A DNA stretch of 51,520 nt from Labilithrix sp. (GTDB taxonomy: Bacteria; Myxococcota_A; Polyangia; Polyangiales; Polyangiaceae), in assembly GCA_019637225.1 (NCBI GenBank), contig JAHBWC010000066.1, positions 1 to 51,520 on the forward strand, in the 5' to 3' direction. Of the stretch, positions 25,717-35,023 are shown piece after piece (position 1 is the first letter of the stretch; each line of letters opens with the position of its first letter). A program made the translations under genes and the position numbers. Under the pieces are notes generated by a model. That model did not search any database and was not told where the DNA came from. It worked only from the letters and a program-made list of their open reading frames with translations.

Positions 25717-25737
25717 AGCGCGCGTTCGGGGCGCGCT
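25717..25737. terminator. Hairpin after kinase 2
   Basis: Arms agcgcgc and gcgcgct (7 bp each, 7-nt loop) lie just after the kinase stop and before the convergent lipoprotein stop. No U-tract. Confidence 0.4.
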
Positions 25738-25828
25738 CCGCGATCCGCCCCGGGTCGTCGTATCCACCCCGCGCTCGGACGGGGACATCGCGCGCAGGAT
25801 GACGCGAGCGTGTCGAGGCCGCCCGCGA

Positions 25829-27160
25829 CTACTTCGCGACCTTCATCACGGCCGTCGGCGTCGACCAGTAGACGAAGCTCGCGTCGAGCGCGATGCGACG
25901 CGCGCCGGTCTGCCCGACAGCGAGGGTCTCGCCGGCGCCCATGCATCCCTTCAGCGTTTTGCAGCGGAGGACCTTTCCGGTCGTACCGTTCACCCAGTAG
26001 ATGCCCGACGCGTCGACCGCCACGTCGGCGATCCCCGCCGCATCCGAAACGAGCAGCGCTCGGGTCCCCGGCGCAGCGTCGCTGACGCTGAAGATCACGT
26101 TCCCCCCACCGGTCGCGCCGGAGGCGCCGTAGTGCTTGCCGTCGTAGTATGTCAGAGCGGACACGGTGAACTCTGCCGTGTCGATCTCCGTCGGCGTCGG
26201 GCAGCTCGATGCGAGCGGGCAGGCTCGCAGATTCTTGGTCGAGTCGTTGAAGATCCCACCGGTCGCCCAGAGCGTCGACGTCGCGCCGACGCTGACGACC
26301 CTCGAGGGCACGGTGAGCTCGCGCTGCGGGCTGTCGTAGTACGGGCCGGTCGTCGGTATCGGACGGACGGCGACGCTCGACGCGCACCCGGGGAGGCTGC
26401 AGCGGCGAGAGTATTGGCCGTAGTAGCTCTGGTACCGCGTCCAAAGGACGTCCGTGGGCCCGGCGATGACGCGTCCGATGGTGTCGTTCACCGTGCTCTC
26501 GATGATGTCCGGTCCGGCGCCGGGACATCCGGCGACCGGACACCGAAAGACGATCTCCGAGTCACCGTCGTTTCCGTCGAAGTACACGACCGTGCCCGCG
26601 ACCGTGACGTCGTTAAGCTGGATCACGCCTGCGACGATGGTGCTGAGCGACGTGGCCGCCGAGCAGCCATCCGGCTTCGCGCACAGACTCACGTCGCTGT
26701 CCGCCGAGATCACGACTCCGCTCGGCGACATGGCGATGCCGTGGACGTCCGTGAAGCCGGTCGCCACCGCGAAGGGCTGACACGCGCTCGCGCTGCACTC
26801 ACCGGCCCCGCACGAGTGATCGCACCTCCCGCAATGCGCGCGCGAGCCCGTCGTGTCCACGCACGCGTCGCCGCAGAGGGTCTGCGTCGCTTCGCACTTC
26901 TTCGCGCAGGTGCCGTTCACGCACGCGGCCGTCCCACCCTCGGGCGCCGCGCACTTCGTGCAGGATGCGCCGCACGCGTCGATCGTATCGCCCGCGCATC
27001 CGTTGCCTCCTTCGTCCGTCGCGCCTGGCGAGCTCCCGTCGGCGCCGCCATCGGTGCCCGGTTCGAGCGCAGGTGCACCCGGATCGTCCCCGACACACGC
27101 GGCGAGAACGACGAACGAGAGCACGGACACGGACACCCCCAGCCCGAACAAACGGCTCAT
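25829..27160 (-). CDS. Cys-rich lipoprotein with VYW-type beta-propeller repeats
   Basis: A 443-aa product. Signal LGVSVSVLSFVVLAAC is a lipobox. A Gly/Asp linker is followed by Cys-rich knots (CGASCTKCAAPEGGTAAC; HCGRCDHSCGAGEC) and repeats containing VDASGIYWVNGTTGKVLRC, VLWTRYQSYYG and ALDASFVYWSTP, each with Cys pairs; it ends VMKVAK. The same architecture occurs at 19045-20214 (Cys knot, VYW blades, VAK end), so they are paralogues. Likely surface lipoprotein of a beta-propeller class found in many copies in Polyangia genomes; ligand unknown. ATG at 27158-27160. Confidence 0.72.
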   Translation of the reverse strand: MSRLFGLGVSVSVLSFVVLAACVGDDPGAPALEPGTDGGADGSSPGATDEGGNGCAGDTIDACGASCTKCAAPEGGTAACVNGTCAKKCEATQTLCGDACVDTTGSRAHCGRCDHSCGAGECSASACQPFAVATGFTDVHGIAMSPSGVVISADSDVSLCAKPDGCSAATSLSTIVAGVIQLNDVTVAGTVVYFDGNDGDSEIVFRCPVAGCPGAGPDIIESTVNDTIGRVIAGPTDVLWTRYQSYYGQYSRRCSLPGCASSVAVRPIPTTGPYYDSPQRELTVPSRVVSVGATSTLWATGGIFNDSTKNLRACPLASSCPTPTEIDTAEFTVSALTYYDGKHYGASGATGGGNVIFSVSDAAPGTRALLVSDAAGIADVAVDASGIYWVNGTTGKVLRCKTLKGCMGAGETLAVGQTGARRIALDASFVYWSTPTAVMKVAK

Positions 27161-27295
27161 GCTCGCGGTGGTATCATCGGCCAGCGGGCTCGAGAAGAGT
27201 CGCCGGGGCGCTGGTAGATCGGGAAGACGGGGGACCTCGTGGCGTCGCGGGAGGCACGCATGATCTCGCGTGCTTCGATGTCGTGACCACGCCAC

Positions 27296-27325
27296 CGCCT
27301 CTCCGACCGGCCGGTCGGAGAGGCG
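27296..27325. terminator. Perfect 30-bp palindrome, probable terminator
   Basis: Arms cgcctctccgaccgg / ccggtcggagaggcg are perfectly complementary with no spacer. It lies 30 nt after the beta-propeller gene's stop on the minus strand. No U-tract, but such a stem could terminate or protect the 3' end; it could also be a dimer-binding site. Confidence 0.55.
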
Positions 27326-27354
27326 TCGCCCCGTCGCGTGCGGACCGGACGCGA

Positions 27355-30300
27355 TCAGTACGCGATCGTCTGGAGGCCCCACTCGCCGAGCGACGCGATC
27401 GCGCGCGTGTCGCTCATGAGGACGTGGGAGCTGTAGCCCCACCCGCGGAGCTTCGTCTCGTTCACGAGCGTCGGCTTCGGGGTCGCCGTGTCGTAGATCG
27501 CCAGGCCGCTCGACGTGTAGAGCGCGACCTTCGTCCCGTGCGCGGCGAGCGGCCAGTCCGCGTCACCCGCCATCTCGCTGACGATCGAGAGCTGGCCGGC
27601 GCGGATCCCGCCGATCGCCCAGAGCCCGCCGTCCTCGAGGACCTTCGGCTGCGTGTAGGAGCCCGAGCTCGTCGCCGGCTGCGAGTAGTCGTACTGCTTG
27701 TAGCGGGTGACGTAGATGCGGTCGTCCGCGATCTGCACGCCGGCGATGTTCTGCGACGGCGGCGTCATCGTCTGGCGAAGCGTCACCTTCGTGCCGGCGA
27801 CGTCCGTGAGCTTGAAGTCACGCGCGACGGAGATGCACTGCTTGCCCTCGTAGTCGAACCACCTCATGGATCCGACCTGCGGGAAGCAGTCGGAGTAGTC
27901 GTTCGCGGGGATGCGCGTCGCGCGGTAGTCGGTCGTCACCCACCGGCTCGACGGCTCGTCCACGAGCAAGAGCGACCCGGGGACGTTGATCGACGAGAGG
28001 AGCGACGGCTTCGGACCGTTGAGGTCGACGCGGTCGACGAAGAAGCGGACTTTGTCGGGGTTCTTCGTCGACTGCACCCAGCGCGACGTCAGGACCGCGC
28101 CCTTGTAGAGGTGGAGCGGCGACGAGCCGAAGCTGTCCGGGAGCTCGACCGCGTCGGTCTTCGGCGCGGCCGGCGCCGTGAAGTCGAGGACGTGGATCCG
28201 GCGGTGCACCCGGAAGTCCCAGCGCTTCGTGAAGCCGTCGTCACCCTTGATCTCGATCGGCTCGTGGTCGGTCTCGATGTACGCGAGCTTGGCGCCGTGC
28301 TGCACGACCGCCTGGCCCGAGCCGACGAGCGAGCCCTGCTGGCCGCGGTAGTAGGACCAGAACGCCCACCCGTCCCAGAAGCCGCCGCCGTACCAGCCCC
28401 AGTAGCCCCCCTTCGACATGTCGCGCTCGGTGAAGAGCGCCTCGGTCTTGCCGACGAGGACGGGCTTGTTCGGGTTCGACACGTCGACCGCCGCGGCGAT
28501 CAGCTTTCCGCCGCGGACGTTCGTCTTGTAGTCGTAGCTGTAGACGGGCACCGTCACGTAGACGGTGTCGCCGTTGGCGAAGAGGCGCGCCTCGTACCAC
28601 GCGGCCCAGCCGTTCTTGCCCCCGCAGTAGACCTCGCTCGGCGGGGCGAGCGAGGCGAGCGAGAGCTTGCCCGAGACCGCGGCGTCGTCGGCGTTGGCCT
28701 TCGGCGTGAGCGAGAGCATCGCCTCCCCGCTCCACCAGTCGCTCGTGATGCTGGCGACGTGGTCCGTGAGCTCGGCGAGGCGGTAGGCGGGGTTCGACAG
28801 ATCGAGCTCGCTCGTCTTCACCGGCGCGTCGCGCGAGGTGATGTCGAAGCTCGACACGTTGCGATCGGACATCGCCAGGAGGCGACCGTTCGCGACGAAC
28901 GCGCGGCGGGGCATGCCCCACTGCGGGGCGACGCCGCGGAGCGCGAGGGTGTCGCGGCCGTAGTCGAGGATCTGGATCCCGCTCTGCGCCGCCTCGCACT
29001 TGTCGTTGTTCCACCACCCGTAGCTGGCGAACGGCACGAGGATCATCCCCTGGTCGTCGAGGATGCGGACCGACTTGTGGATCCGGTCCTGATCCTCGGC
29101 GACGTGGCCCCCGGTCGTCCCGAACGAGACGCGCTTCAGCATCGTCGGGCTCGCGAGATCGCTGACGTCGAAGAGCGACACCGCGAGCCTCGCGCTCGCG
29201 TTCGTCTCGTCGTAGCCGAAGCCGACGAGGCGGTCGCCGCGGGGCTCCATGTGGAAGATCCAGCCCGGCATGTGCAGCTCGCCGGCCTGCGCGGGCGCCG
29301 CCGGGTTGGACAGATCGATCGTGAAGAGCGGGTCGGTGCGCTCGGCGGTGATCGCGTAGCCGCGGAGCCCGTCGAAGCGCACGCTCCGGAGCTGCTCGGG
29401 CTTCGGCAGGATGAGCTCGGTCGAGCCGAGCGGCGTGACCTGGCTCGCGCTCGTCACGGTGAACGTCTGGACCTTCGGGTTGATCTGCCCCGCCGAGCCC
29501 CAGCCGTTGCCGAACTGGCTGACGACGCGGAGGACGCCCGCGTGCTCGTCCATCTGCCACCGGCTGTTGATCTGCCCGGCGACGGGGACGTCGGCGCCCT
29601 TCGTCAGCTTGCCGCTCGGGTTGCTGATGTCGACGACCTGGATGACCGAGCTGGCGTTCGACGAGCCCGGCGTCCAGGTCCACTCCGGACCGGCGATGTA
29701 GAGGCGCTGGTTGGTCGCGCTGACGCTCCGCTGCCACGAGCTGTAGCTCTTGTTCGGAGCCGAGTAGACGAGCTGGTCGCTCTTCGTGATCGTGCTGCCG
29801 ACCTTGAAGCTCGTCACGATCGTCGCCGGGCTCTCCTGGCAGCCCCAGCAGTAGCCGTTCTCGTACGTGACGACGTACGCGGCGTCGCCGACCAGGCGCG
29901 AGTCGGCGATCGTACCGGGGACGTCGAAGTGCGCGACCTCGGAGATCGCGGCCGGGTTCGAGATGTCGAACGCGAGGATCTCGCTCGTCTGGATCCACTG
30001 GCCGTAGAGGCTGGCCTCGTCGTGCACCCAGCGCCCGAACTCGTTCAGCATGATGAACGCGCGACCGCCCTCGACGTACATCTCGAATGGCATGCCGTCG
30101 ATGCGCTTGCGCCCGAGGAGCTTCATCGCGTCGGGGTTCGTGATGTCGACGATCGCGAGGCCGCCGAACTTCGAGAGCGCGTAGAGGCGGTTGCCGTCGA
30201 CCTTGATGATGTCGGCCTCCTGGACGACGCGCTCCGCGCCGCCGCCGGCGCCGTCGTCGGCCGACTCGGGGGCGGGCGCCGCCCCGGCGTCGGCTCCCCC

Positions 30301-30489
30301 GCTGCCGCCGGAGGAGCCGGACGACGAGCTCGCCGCGTTCCGGCTCGCGCTCTGTCCGCTCGGATCGTCCGATTCGAAGCCGTTGTCGACTTCGCCCGCG
30401 AAGTCGTCGCCTCCTCCGCTGCCGCATCCGGCGGCGAGGGCGAGGACAGAAAACGAAGCCGTGAGCAGGAGCAAGGGACGAAGACGCAT
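27355..30489 (-). CDS. Large lipoprotein with beta-propeller domain (PF09826-type)
   Basis: A 1044-aa product. Signal LLLLTASFSVLALAAGC gives a lipobox, then a Gly/Ser/Asp-rich linker. From about residue 90 it reads VQEADIIKVDGNRLYALSK, GGLAIVDITNPDAMK and GMPFEMYVEGGRAFIMLNEF, exactly the start expected for the secreted 'Beta_propel' family. Further blades recur every 60-90 residues (FDISNPAAISEVAHF, VVDISNPSG, LFDVSDLASP, AAVDVSNPNKP), with two clusters suggesting two propellers. ATG at 30487-30489 has GGAGG 8 nt upstream. Such proteins are extracellular or surface-anchored and of unknown function. It is a single-gene unit by spacing. Confidence 0.85.
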   Translation of the reverse strand: MRLRPLLLLTASFSVLALAAGCGSGGGDDFAGEVDNGFESDDPSGQSASRNAASSSSGSSGGSGGADAGAAPAPESADDGAGGGAERVVQEADIIKVDGNRLYALSKFGGLAIVDITNPDAMKLLGRKRIDGMPFEMYVEGGRAFIMLNEFGRWVHDEASLYGQWIQTSEILAFDISNPAAISEVAHFDVPGTIADSRLVGDAAYVVTYENGYCWGCQESPATIVTSFKVGSTITKSDQLVYSAPNKSYSSWQRSVSATNQRLYIAGPEWTWTPGSSNASSVIQVVDISNPSGKLTKGADVPVAGQINSRWQMDEHAGVLRVVSQFGNGWGSAGQINPKVQTFTVTSASQVTPLGSTELILPKPEQLRSVRFDGLRGYAITAERTDPLFTIDLSNPAAPAQAGELHMPGWIFHMEPRGDRLVGFGYDETNASARLAVSLFDVSDLASPTMLKRVSFGTTGGHVAEDQDRIHKSVRILDDQGMILVPFASYGWWNNDKCEAAQSGIQILDYGRDTLALRGVAPQWGMPRRAFVANGRLLAMSDRNVSSFDITSRDAPVKTSELDLSNPAYRLAELTDHVASITSDWWSGEAMLSLTPKANADDAAVSGKLSLASLAPPSEVYCGGKNGWAAWYEARLFANGDTVYVTVPVYSYDYKTNVRGGKLIAAAVDVSNPNKPVLVGKTEALFTERDMSKGGYWGWYGGGFWDGWAFWSYYRGQQGSLVGSGQAVVQHGAKLAYIETDHEPIEIKGDDGFTKRWDFRVHRRIHVLDFTAPAAPKTDAVELPDSFGSSPLHLYKGAVLTSRWVQSTKNPDKVRFFVDRVDLNGPKPSLLSSINVPGSLLLVDEPSSRWVTTDYRATRIPANDYSDCFPQVGSMRWFDYEGKQCISVARDFKLTDVAGTKVTLRQTMTPPSQNIAGVQIADDRIYVTRYKQYDYSQPATSSGSYTQPKVLEDGGLWAIGGIRAGQLSIVSEMAGDADWPLAAHGTKVALYTSSGLAIYDTATPKPTLVNETKLRGWGYSSHVLMSDTRAIASLGEWGLQTIAY

Positions 30490-30644
30490 CGGCGAAGCCT
30501 CCAAGAGTAGGCGCCGATAAGCACGGCCAGTGCCGCGCGCTATCTCCTCGAAAACACGGGAAACTGCCCGTTCTGGCACGTGCCCAGTTGTGCCACCTCG
30601 CGATCGCCTGACCGCGGCCTCACCTCACGCGGATGCCGGCGAGC

Positions 30645-31721
30645 TCACTTCACGTGGAGAGGCAACACCACGAACGCCGCGCCGGCGCGGTTGTCGTGCA
30701 CCACCGCCCAGATCGTGCCCTCGCTCGGCGCGTAAGGCGGGCGGAACTCGACGTCGCTCTCGCTGATGCGCCCCTCGGTCGCGTCGAAGAGGAGGCGCGC
30801 CTCGTCCCGGAAATCGCCGAGGTCGGAGTAGTACGTCACCCAAATCTGTTCGCGCTGGCCCACCGAGGCGCCGATCGACGGGTTCTCTTCCCAGCTCGAG
30901 TCCGACACCTTCACGTCGATCTTCACCGGCTTGCAGTCGGCGCGACGGCCGGCGACGCAGCGCTCGACGGTGATGCCCGCGTCGACGTCGACGTCGACGC
31001 CGTCGAGCGTCACCCGCTCGACGACCGGGTTCGCGTTCGTCCGATCGGCGTACGCGTAGACGCGGTTGATCCCGATCACGTAGTCGTCCGGCGAGAGCGG
31101 GACGCCCTCCTCGTCGGTGCACTGAATGGGCACCTGCTGCGGGGCGTTGCCGACGCGCTCGGCGAGGCGCACCTGACCGGCGCACGCGATGTTGAACACG
31201 ATCGCGAGGCCGTAAGCCGGGCCGCCGAGGCGCGGCTGGATGATGTCGTCGGGCATCTGGAAGCTGAACTTCGGCCCCTTCGGGAGGAAGGGACCGAGGT
31301 CGATGCCGACCGGAATGCTCGAGAGGCCCCCGCCGCCGGCTCCTCCGTCGGGCGGCGCGGCGCCTCCGTCCGGCGGGAACGGGGCGACGAGACGCGTCCC
31401 GCCGTCGATCGTCCCGCCGTCCGCGGACTGCGAGGGCAAAAAGCACAGGTAATAGAGGTCGTCGCGCGGGTTCACGCAGACGATCGGGATCCAGAAGATC
31501 TCGAGCGGACGCGGCTTGTCCTTGCGACCGTCGGCCGAGAGCACCTCGAGCGTCACCGTCTCGCCCGGCTTCGCGTACGGCTTGTCGGGGCGGACGCCGA
31601 ACATGCGCACGCTCGTCACCTTGCTCTGCGAGTCGAACGCGCTCGCGCCGCAAGCGAGCCCGAAGAGCGCGGCGAGCGCCGCGGCGAGGACGGAGAGGAT
31701 GACGAGGGAACGCACGCGCAC
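30645..31721 (-). CDS. Lipoprotein of unknown function, companion of the TonB-dependent receptor
   Basis: A 358-aa product. Start GTG at 31719-31721 has GGAG 8 nt upstream (inside the receptor gene) and lies 2 nt after the receptor's stop, so the genes are translationally coupled; a second GTG six nt on is possible. Signal SLVILSVLAAALAALFGLAC is a lipobox. The mature part begins with beta-rich sequence (VTSVRMFGVRPDKPYAKPGE), has an Asp/Gly/Pro-rich loop near residues 95-120 and ends in LPLHVK. I do not recognise a family. By position it may be the surface lipoprotein (SusD-like in role, not in sequence) of the receptor. Confidence 0.7.
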   Translation of the reverse strand: MRVRSLVILSVLAAALAALFGLACGASAFDSQSKVTSVRMFGVRPDKPYAKPGETVTLEVLSADGRKDKPRPLEIFWIPIVCVNPRDDLYYLCFLPSQSADGGTIDGGTRLVAPFPPDGGAAPPDGGAGGGGLSSIPVGIDLGPFLPKGPKFSFQMPDDIIQPRLGGPAYGLAIVFNIACAGQVRLAERVGNAPQQVPIQCTDEEGVPLSPDDYVIGINRVYAYADRTNANPVVERVTLDGVDVDVDAGITVERCVAGRRADCKPVKIDVKVSDSSWEENPSIGASVGQREQIWVTYYSDLGDFRDEARLLFDATEGRISESDVEFRPPYAPSEGTIWAVVHDNRAGAAFVVLPLHVK

Positions 31722-31723
31722 GA

Positions 31724-34444
31724 CTACATCTCCAGGCGCATGCCGAGGCTCGGCAGGATGGGGACGCCGGTCGCGAAGGTCGACTGCGTCGAGTTGTAGT
31801 TGTAGCTCACGCCCTCGACGTTGCCTTGGTTGTAGGCGTTGTACACGTCGAGGTACGCGCTCATCTTCACGCCTTCCTGGAAGTACCAGGTCTTGTCGAG
31901 GCGGATGTCGACCTGATGGAACATCGGGTTCCGCGTGCCGAACGGCGGATAGCTCACGCCGGGTACGTACGCGCCGACGTTGTTGTCGAAGAAGCCGTAC
32001 GTCTGCGGCGTGCGGAGGTTGCCGGAGACGAGGCGGAAGCGCGCGCCGATCTCCCAGCCGCGGCCGAGGCGGTAGCTGCCGATGGCCGTGAGGATGTGCG
32101 TCTGGTCGAAGTTGAAGAGGCGCTCGGGCTCGTCCGGCGAGTCGCGGCGCACGCTGCGCGAGAGCGTGTACGCAACGAAGCCGAAGAAGCGCGCGTCGGG
32201 CTTGTAGCGGACGAGCGTCTCGACGCCGTACGCGCGACCCTCGCCGACGTTGCCGCGCCCCTGGACGATGACGCCGTCGTACTGGCGGTAGAACGCCTCG
32301 GACGAGACCTCGATCTGCCGGGTGATCTCCTGCTCTCCGCCGAAGCCGTAGTGGTTCGCGATGATCGAGCGCGTCCCCGGCACGCCGAAGATCGGGTTCG
32401 TCTCCTGCGGCGCCGGCGGGTTGGTGAAGCGGCCGAGGCCGCCCTTCAGCGTGGTGCGCGGGAACTCGTGGGTGAGGTCCTGCCGCGCGACGACGCGAGG
32501 CTGAAAATCCCACGAGCGGTTCTCGCGCGTGTAGTCGAGGCGCACGCCGGGCACGATGCGCGTCCCCTTGAACGGCGTGAGCTCCACCTCGTCGTAGAGC
32601 GCGGGGCGGTAGAGCGAGCCCTCGTCGGTGAACGTCAGCGGCGGACGGCTCCCGAACGGCCCCGCGGGGGGCTCGCCGGGACGCGGGAGCGGCGGCAGCC
32701 GCAGGTCGACGTCGTACGGCTGGAGGAGGACGTCGAGGCCGAAGTTGTTGCGGACGCCCGAGCTGACGCGATGCGCGAGCTCCGCGCGGCCGGAGACCGG
32801 GTACGACGAGAGGAGGAAGTAGTTGTCGCCGAGGTTGAACTGGACGGCGTCCTTGCCGACGGCGCCGACGAGGCGGAGCTCGGTGTCGTCGGAGAGCTTG
32901 CCGACGTAGCGGGCCTGCATCCGGTAGAACGCGGTGCCGAGGCCGACGCTCCCGGTGAGCCCGGGGTTCGATCCGCTGACCTGGCGGACGAGAACCTGGA
33001 GCCGATCGTCCGACCCGAAGAAGAAGAAGCGGACGCTGTGCTTCTTCTTGTCCCAGTCGCGCTGGAGCATCGCCTGGTAGTCGTAATAGACGGGCGCCGT
33101 CGTGACGCTCGACCCGAGCTCGTTCAGGAGCGGCTTCAGCCAGACGTCGACGTACGACCGGCGTCCGGCGACGGCGAAGTTCCAGCCGGTGTCGCCGAGC
33201 GGCCCCTGGACCACGGTCCGCGCGTCGATGAGATCGGCCTGGACGAGGCCGTGGATGCCGGCGCGCGCGGAGCGGAGGTGGGCCTTCGGGTCCTTCCGCA
33301 CCTGCGGGTCCTTCACGCCGACGTCGATGACGCCGCCGGTGTGGCGGCCGAAGTACGTGCTGAAGTTGCCGGGGTAAAAATCGATGCGGTCGAGCATCTC
33401 CGTGGGGATGACGCTCGAGAGACCGCCGAAGTGGTAGATGATCGGCACGAACGTGCCGTCGACGTACGTGCCGGTCTCCTGCGGAGCCGCGCCGCGGACG
33501 ATGAGCAGACCCGCGAGGCCCGGCGCGCGCGCCATGCCCGGGAGGTTCTGGATCGCGCGGAGCGCGTCGCCGTTGGTGCCGGGGATGCGCGACAGCTCGC
33601 GCTGCTCGAGGGTGCGCTTCGTGACCTCGCGCGGAGGCTTGGTCCCGCGGACGGTGACCTCTTCGATCTCGCCCACGTCGACGCCCGGCGGGGGCGGCGG
33701 CGGAGGCTCTCGAACCTGCTCGCGCGCGAGACGGACGTCGATCTGCGCCTCCGTGCCGGGATCGAGCGTCTCTTCGTACGACTGGGCGCCGTAGCCCGCC
33801 GCCTCGACGGTGATCTTGTAGGTGCCCGCGGGGACGCCCTCGACGCGCCAGGCCCCGTCGGCCTTCGCGACCGTGGTGAACCTTCGCCCGTCGGCTCCCT
33901 CGACGGTGATCGTCGCGCCCTCGATCGGCGCGTCGCGAAGCTGCGTCGTGACCTTGCCGACGAGCTGCGCGGCGGGCGGGGTGAAGGCGTACTTGTGGCG
34001 GATCTTGGCGGCGATCGGCTGGCCGTTGCGCTTCGCCGGCTCGAACTCGAGCTGCTGCGCGGCCTCGAGCGCGGCCTCGTCGAAGCCGTGGCCCGCGGGC
34101 GTCTCGACGGTCGCGTTCTTCACGGCGCCGGTCGCGTCGAGCTCGAGGACGAGCACGACCTCGACGGGGTCCTTGACCTTGTCCTTGATCGCCTGCTGCG
34201 GGTAGGTCGCGCCCCGGTCCGACTTGATCTCCGGCGGCGTGATCGTGACCGGAGGAGGGGGCGGCGGCGCCTCGGCCGGTGCTTCCGGCTGCCGCACCGT
34301 GCCCCCGGGCTGCGCGAGGCTCGCCCCTTCCACGGAGATCAGCGTGGCGAGAAGTGACGCACAGGAGGCCCAGCGCAGACGTGTGCGACGAGCGCTCTTC
34401 GGCGTCTTGAGCCCCACCCCAGGGCGGCGCGATGCGGGTCCCAT
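31724..34444 (-). CDS. TonB-dependent receptor with N-terminal TonB-C-like and carboxypeptidase-regulatory-like domains
   Basis: A 906-aa outer-membrane protein. Signal region LRWASCASLLATLISVEGAS, then a TonB_C-like domain (YPQQAIKDKVKDPVEVVLVL; GFDEAALEAAQQLEFEPAKR) at about 60-150, a carboxypeptidase-regulatory-like beta domain (GATITVEGADGRRFTTVAKA) at 165-235, a plug (RGAAPQETGTYVDGTFVPII) and a barrel with aromatic strands ending MRLEM. It should import a ligand using TonB energy; the fused TonB_C domain is unusual because that domain normally belongs to the energiser. No Ton box was identified. ATG at 34442-34444 follows a TAGCGT box 11 nt upstream. Coupled to the downstream lipoprotein. 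Confidence 0.9.
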   Translation of the reverse strand: MGPASRRPGVGLKTPKSARRTRLRWASCASLLATLISVEGASLAQPGGTVRQPEAPAEAPPPPPPVTITPPEIKSDRGATYPQQAIKDKVKDPVEVVLVLELDATGAVKNATVETPAGHGFDEAALEAAQQLEFEPAKRNGQPIAAKIRHKYAFTPPAAQLVGKVTTQLRDAPIEGATITVEGADGRRFTTVAKADGAWRVEGVPAGTYKITVEAAGYGAQSYEETLDPGTEAQIDVRLAREQVREPPPPPPPGVDVGEIEEVTVRGTKPPREVTKRTLEQRELSRIPGTNGDALRAIQNLPGMARAPGLAGLLIVRGAAPQETGTYVDGTFVPIIYHFGGLSSVIPTEMLDRIDFYPGNFSTYFGRHTGGVIDVGVKDPQVRKDPKAHLRSARAGIHGLVQADLIDARTVVQGPLGDTGWNFAVAGRRSYVDVWLKPLLNELGSSVTTAPVYYDYQAMLQRDWDKKKHSVRFFFFGSDDRLQVLVRQVSGSNPGLTGSVGLGTAFYRMQARYVGKLSDDTELRLVGAVGKDAVQFNLGDNYFLLSSYPVSGRAELAHRVSSGVRNNFGLDVLLQPYDVDLRLPPLPRPGEPPAGPFGSRPPLTFTDEGSLYRPALYDEVELTPFKGTRIVPGVRLDYTRENRSWDFQPRVVARQDLTHEFPRTTLKGGLGRFTNPPAPQETNPIFGVPGTRSIIANHYGFGGEQEITRQIEVSSEAFYRQYDGVIVQGRGNVGEGRAYGVETLVRYKPDARFFGFVAYTLSRSVRRDSPDEPERLFNFDQTHILTAIGSYRLGRGWEIGARFRLVSGNLRTPQTYGFFDNNVGAYVPGVSYPPFGTRNPMFHQVDIRLDKTWYFQEGVKMSAYLDVYNAYNQGNVEGVSYNYNSTQSTFATGVPILPSLGMRLEM

Positions 34445-34455
34445 CCGCGGCGGGC

Positions 34456-34461
34456 ACGCTA
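34456..34461 (-). promoter_or_regulatory. TANNNT -10-like box before the TonB-dependent receptor
   Basis: Minus-strand TAGCGT ends 11 nt before the ATG at 34444. The same hexamer precedes the gene at 41875. Confidence 0.45.
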
Positions 34462-34558
34462 ACACACGTCCAATCGGTTGGGGTGTGGAGATCCGCGACA
34501 ACCTCGACCGCACACCCGCCGTCGGTCGGCGCCGACGCGGAGAGCCCGGGCGCGAGCG

Positions 34559-35023
34559 CTACGAGGACGCGAGCGCCTTGCGAATGGCCTCGGCGTCCGC
34601 ACGGTCCTTGAGGCGCCCGTGCTCCTTCATTCGAAGGAGACCCTCCAGGGAGAGGACGTTGATCCCCTCGACACGCGTTCGGTACGGAGCGAGCTGCTCC
34701 CACGAGAACCCCGAGGCCGAGTTCATCACGTCGACGGTGAACTCGTCGTTGATGCGGATCGCGTAGAGCTCCGTGTGCAGGGAGTCGTCACCGATGAGCT
34801 CGTTCGCGGCGCCGTCGGGGAGCTTCGCCAGCGCTCGCACCCAGCGGCGCGCGTTCTCGAGCGTCGGCTCGACGAGGATGTCGACGTCCTCGGTCAGCCG
34901 GACGATGCCCTGGAGCGCGAGCGCGTAGCCGCCGATGAGGGCATATTCGACCCCCTCCTCTTCGAGGAGCTCGGCTACTCGGAGGACGTCTTGATACGTC
35001 GCCGCACGCGTTCGCTCATCCAT
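34559..35023 (-). CDS. Nucleotidyltransferase, DUF6036/AbiEii-like (possible toxin)
   Basis: A 154-aa minimal nucleotidyltransferase-fold protein: YALIGGYALALQGIVRLTED leads into the catalytic DVDILV carboxylate pair, with a later FTVDVMN acidic strand as a possible third metal ligand and VLSLEGLLRMKEHGRLKDRA, the family's closing motif. In type IV toxin-antitoxin systems such proteins act as toxins or antitoxins by nucleotidylating targets; here activity is inferred. It overlaps the small upstream gene by 49 nt in another frame, so the two are expressed together. The DNA looks less GC-rich than the flanks by eye, hinting at recent acquisition. Confidence 0.75.
   Translation of the reverse strand: MDERTRAATYQDVLRVAELLEEEGVEYALIGGYALALQGIVRLTEDVDILVEPTLENARRWVRALAKLPDGAANELIGDDSLHTELYAIRINDEFTVDVMNSASGFSWEQLAPYRTRVEGINVLSLEGLLRMKEHGRLKDRADAEAIRKALASS

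Noticed and set aside
30645..34703. A single 1352-codon frame across the TonB receptor and its lipoprotein
   Set aside because: The first two thirds are an off-frame reading of the receptor gene; only the last 358 codons from GTG 31721 are protein-like with a signal peptide.
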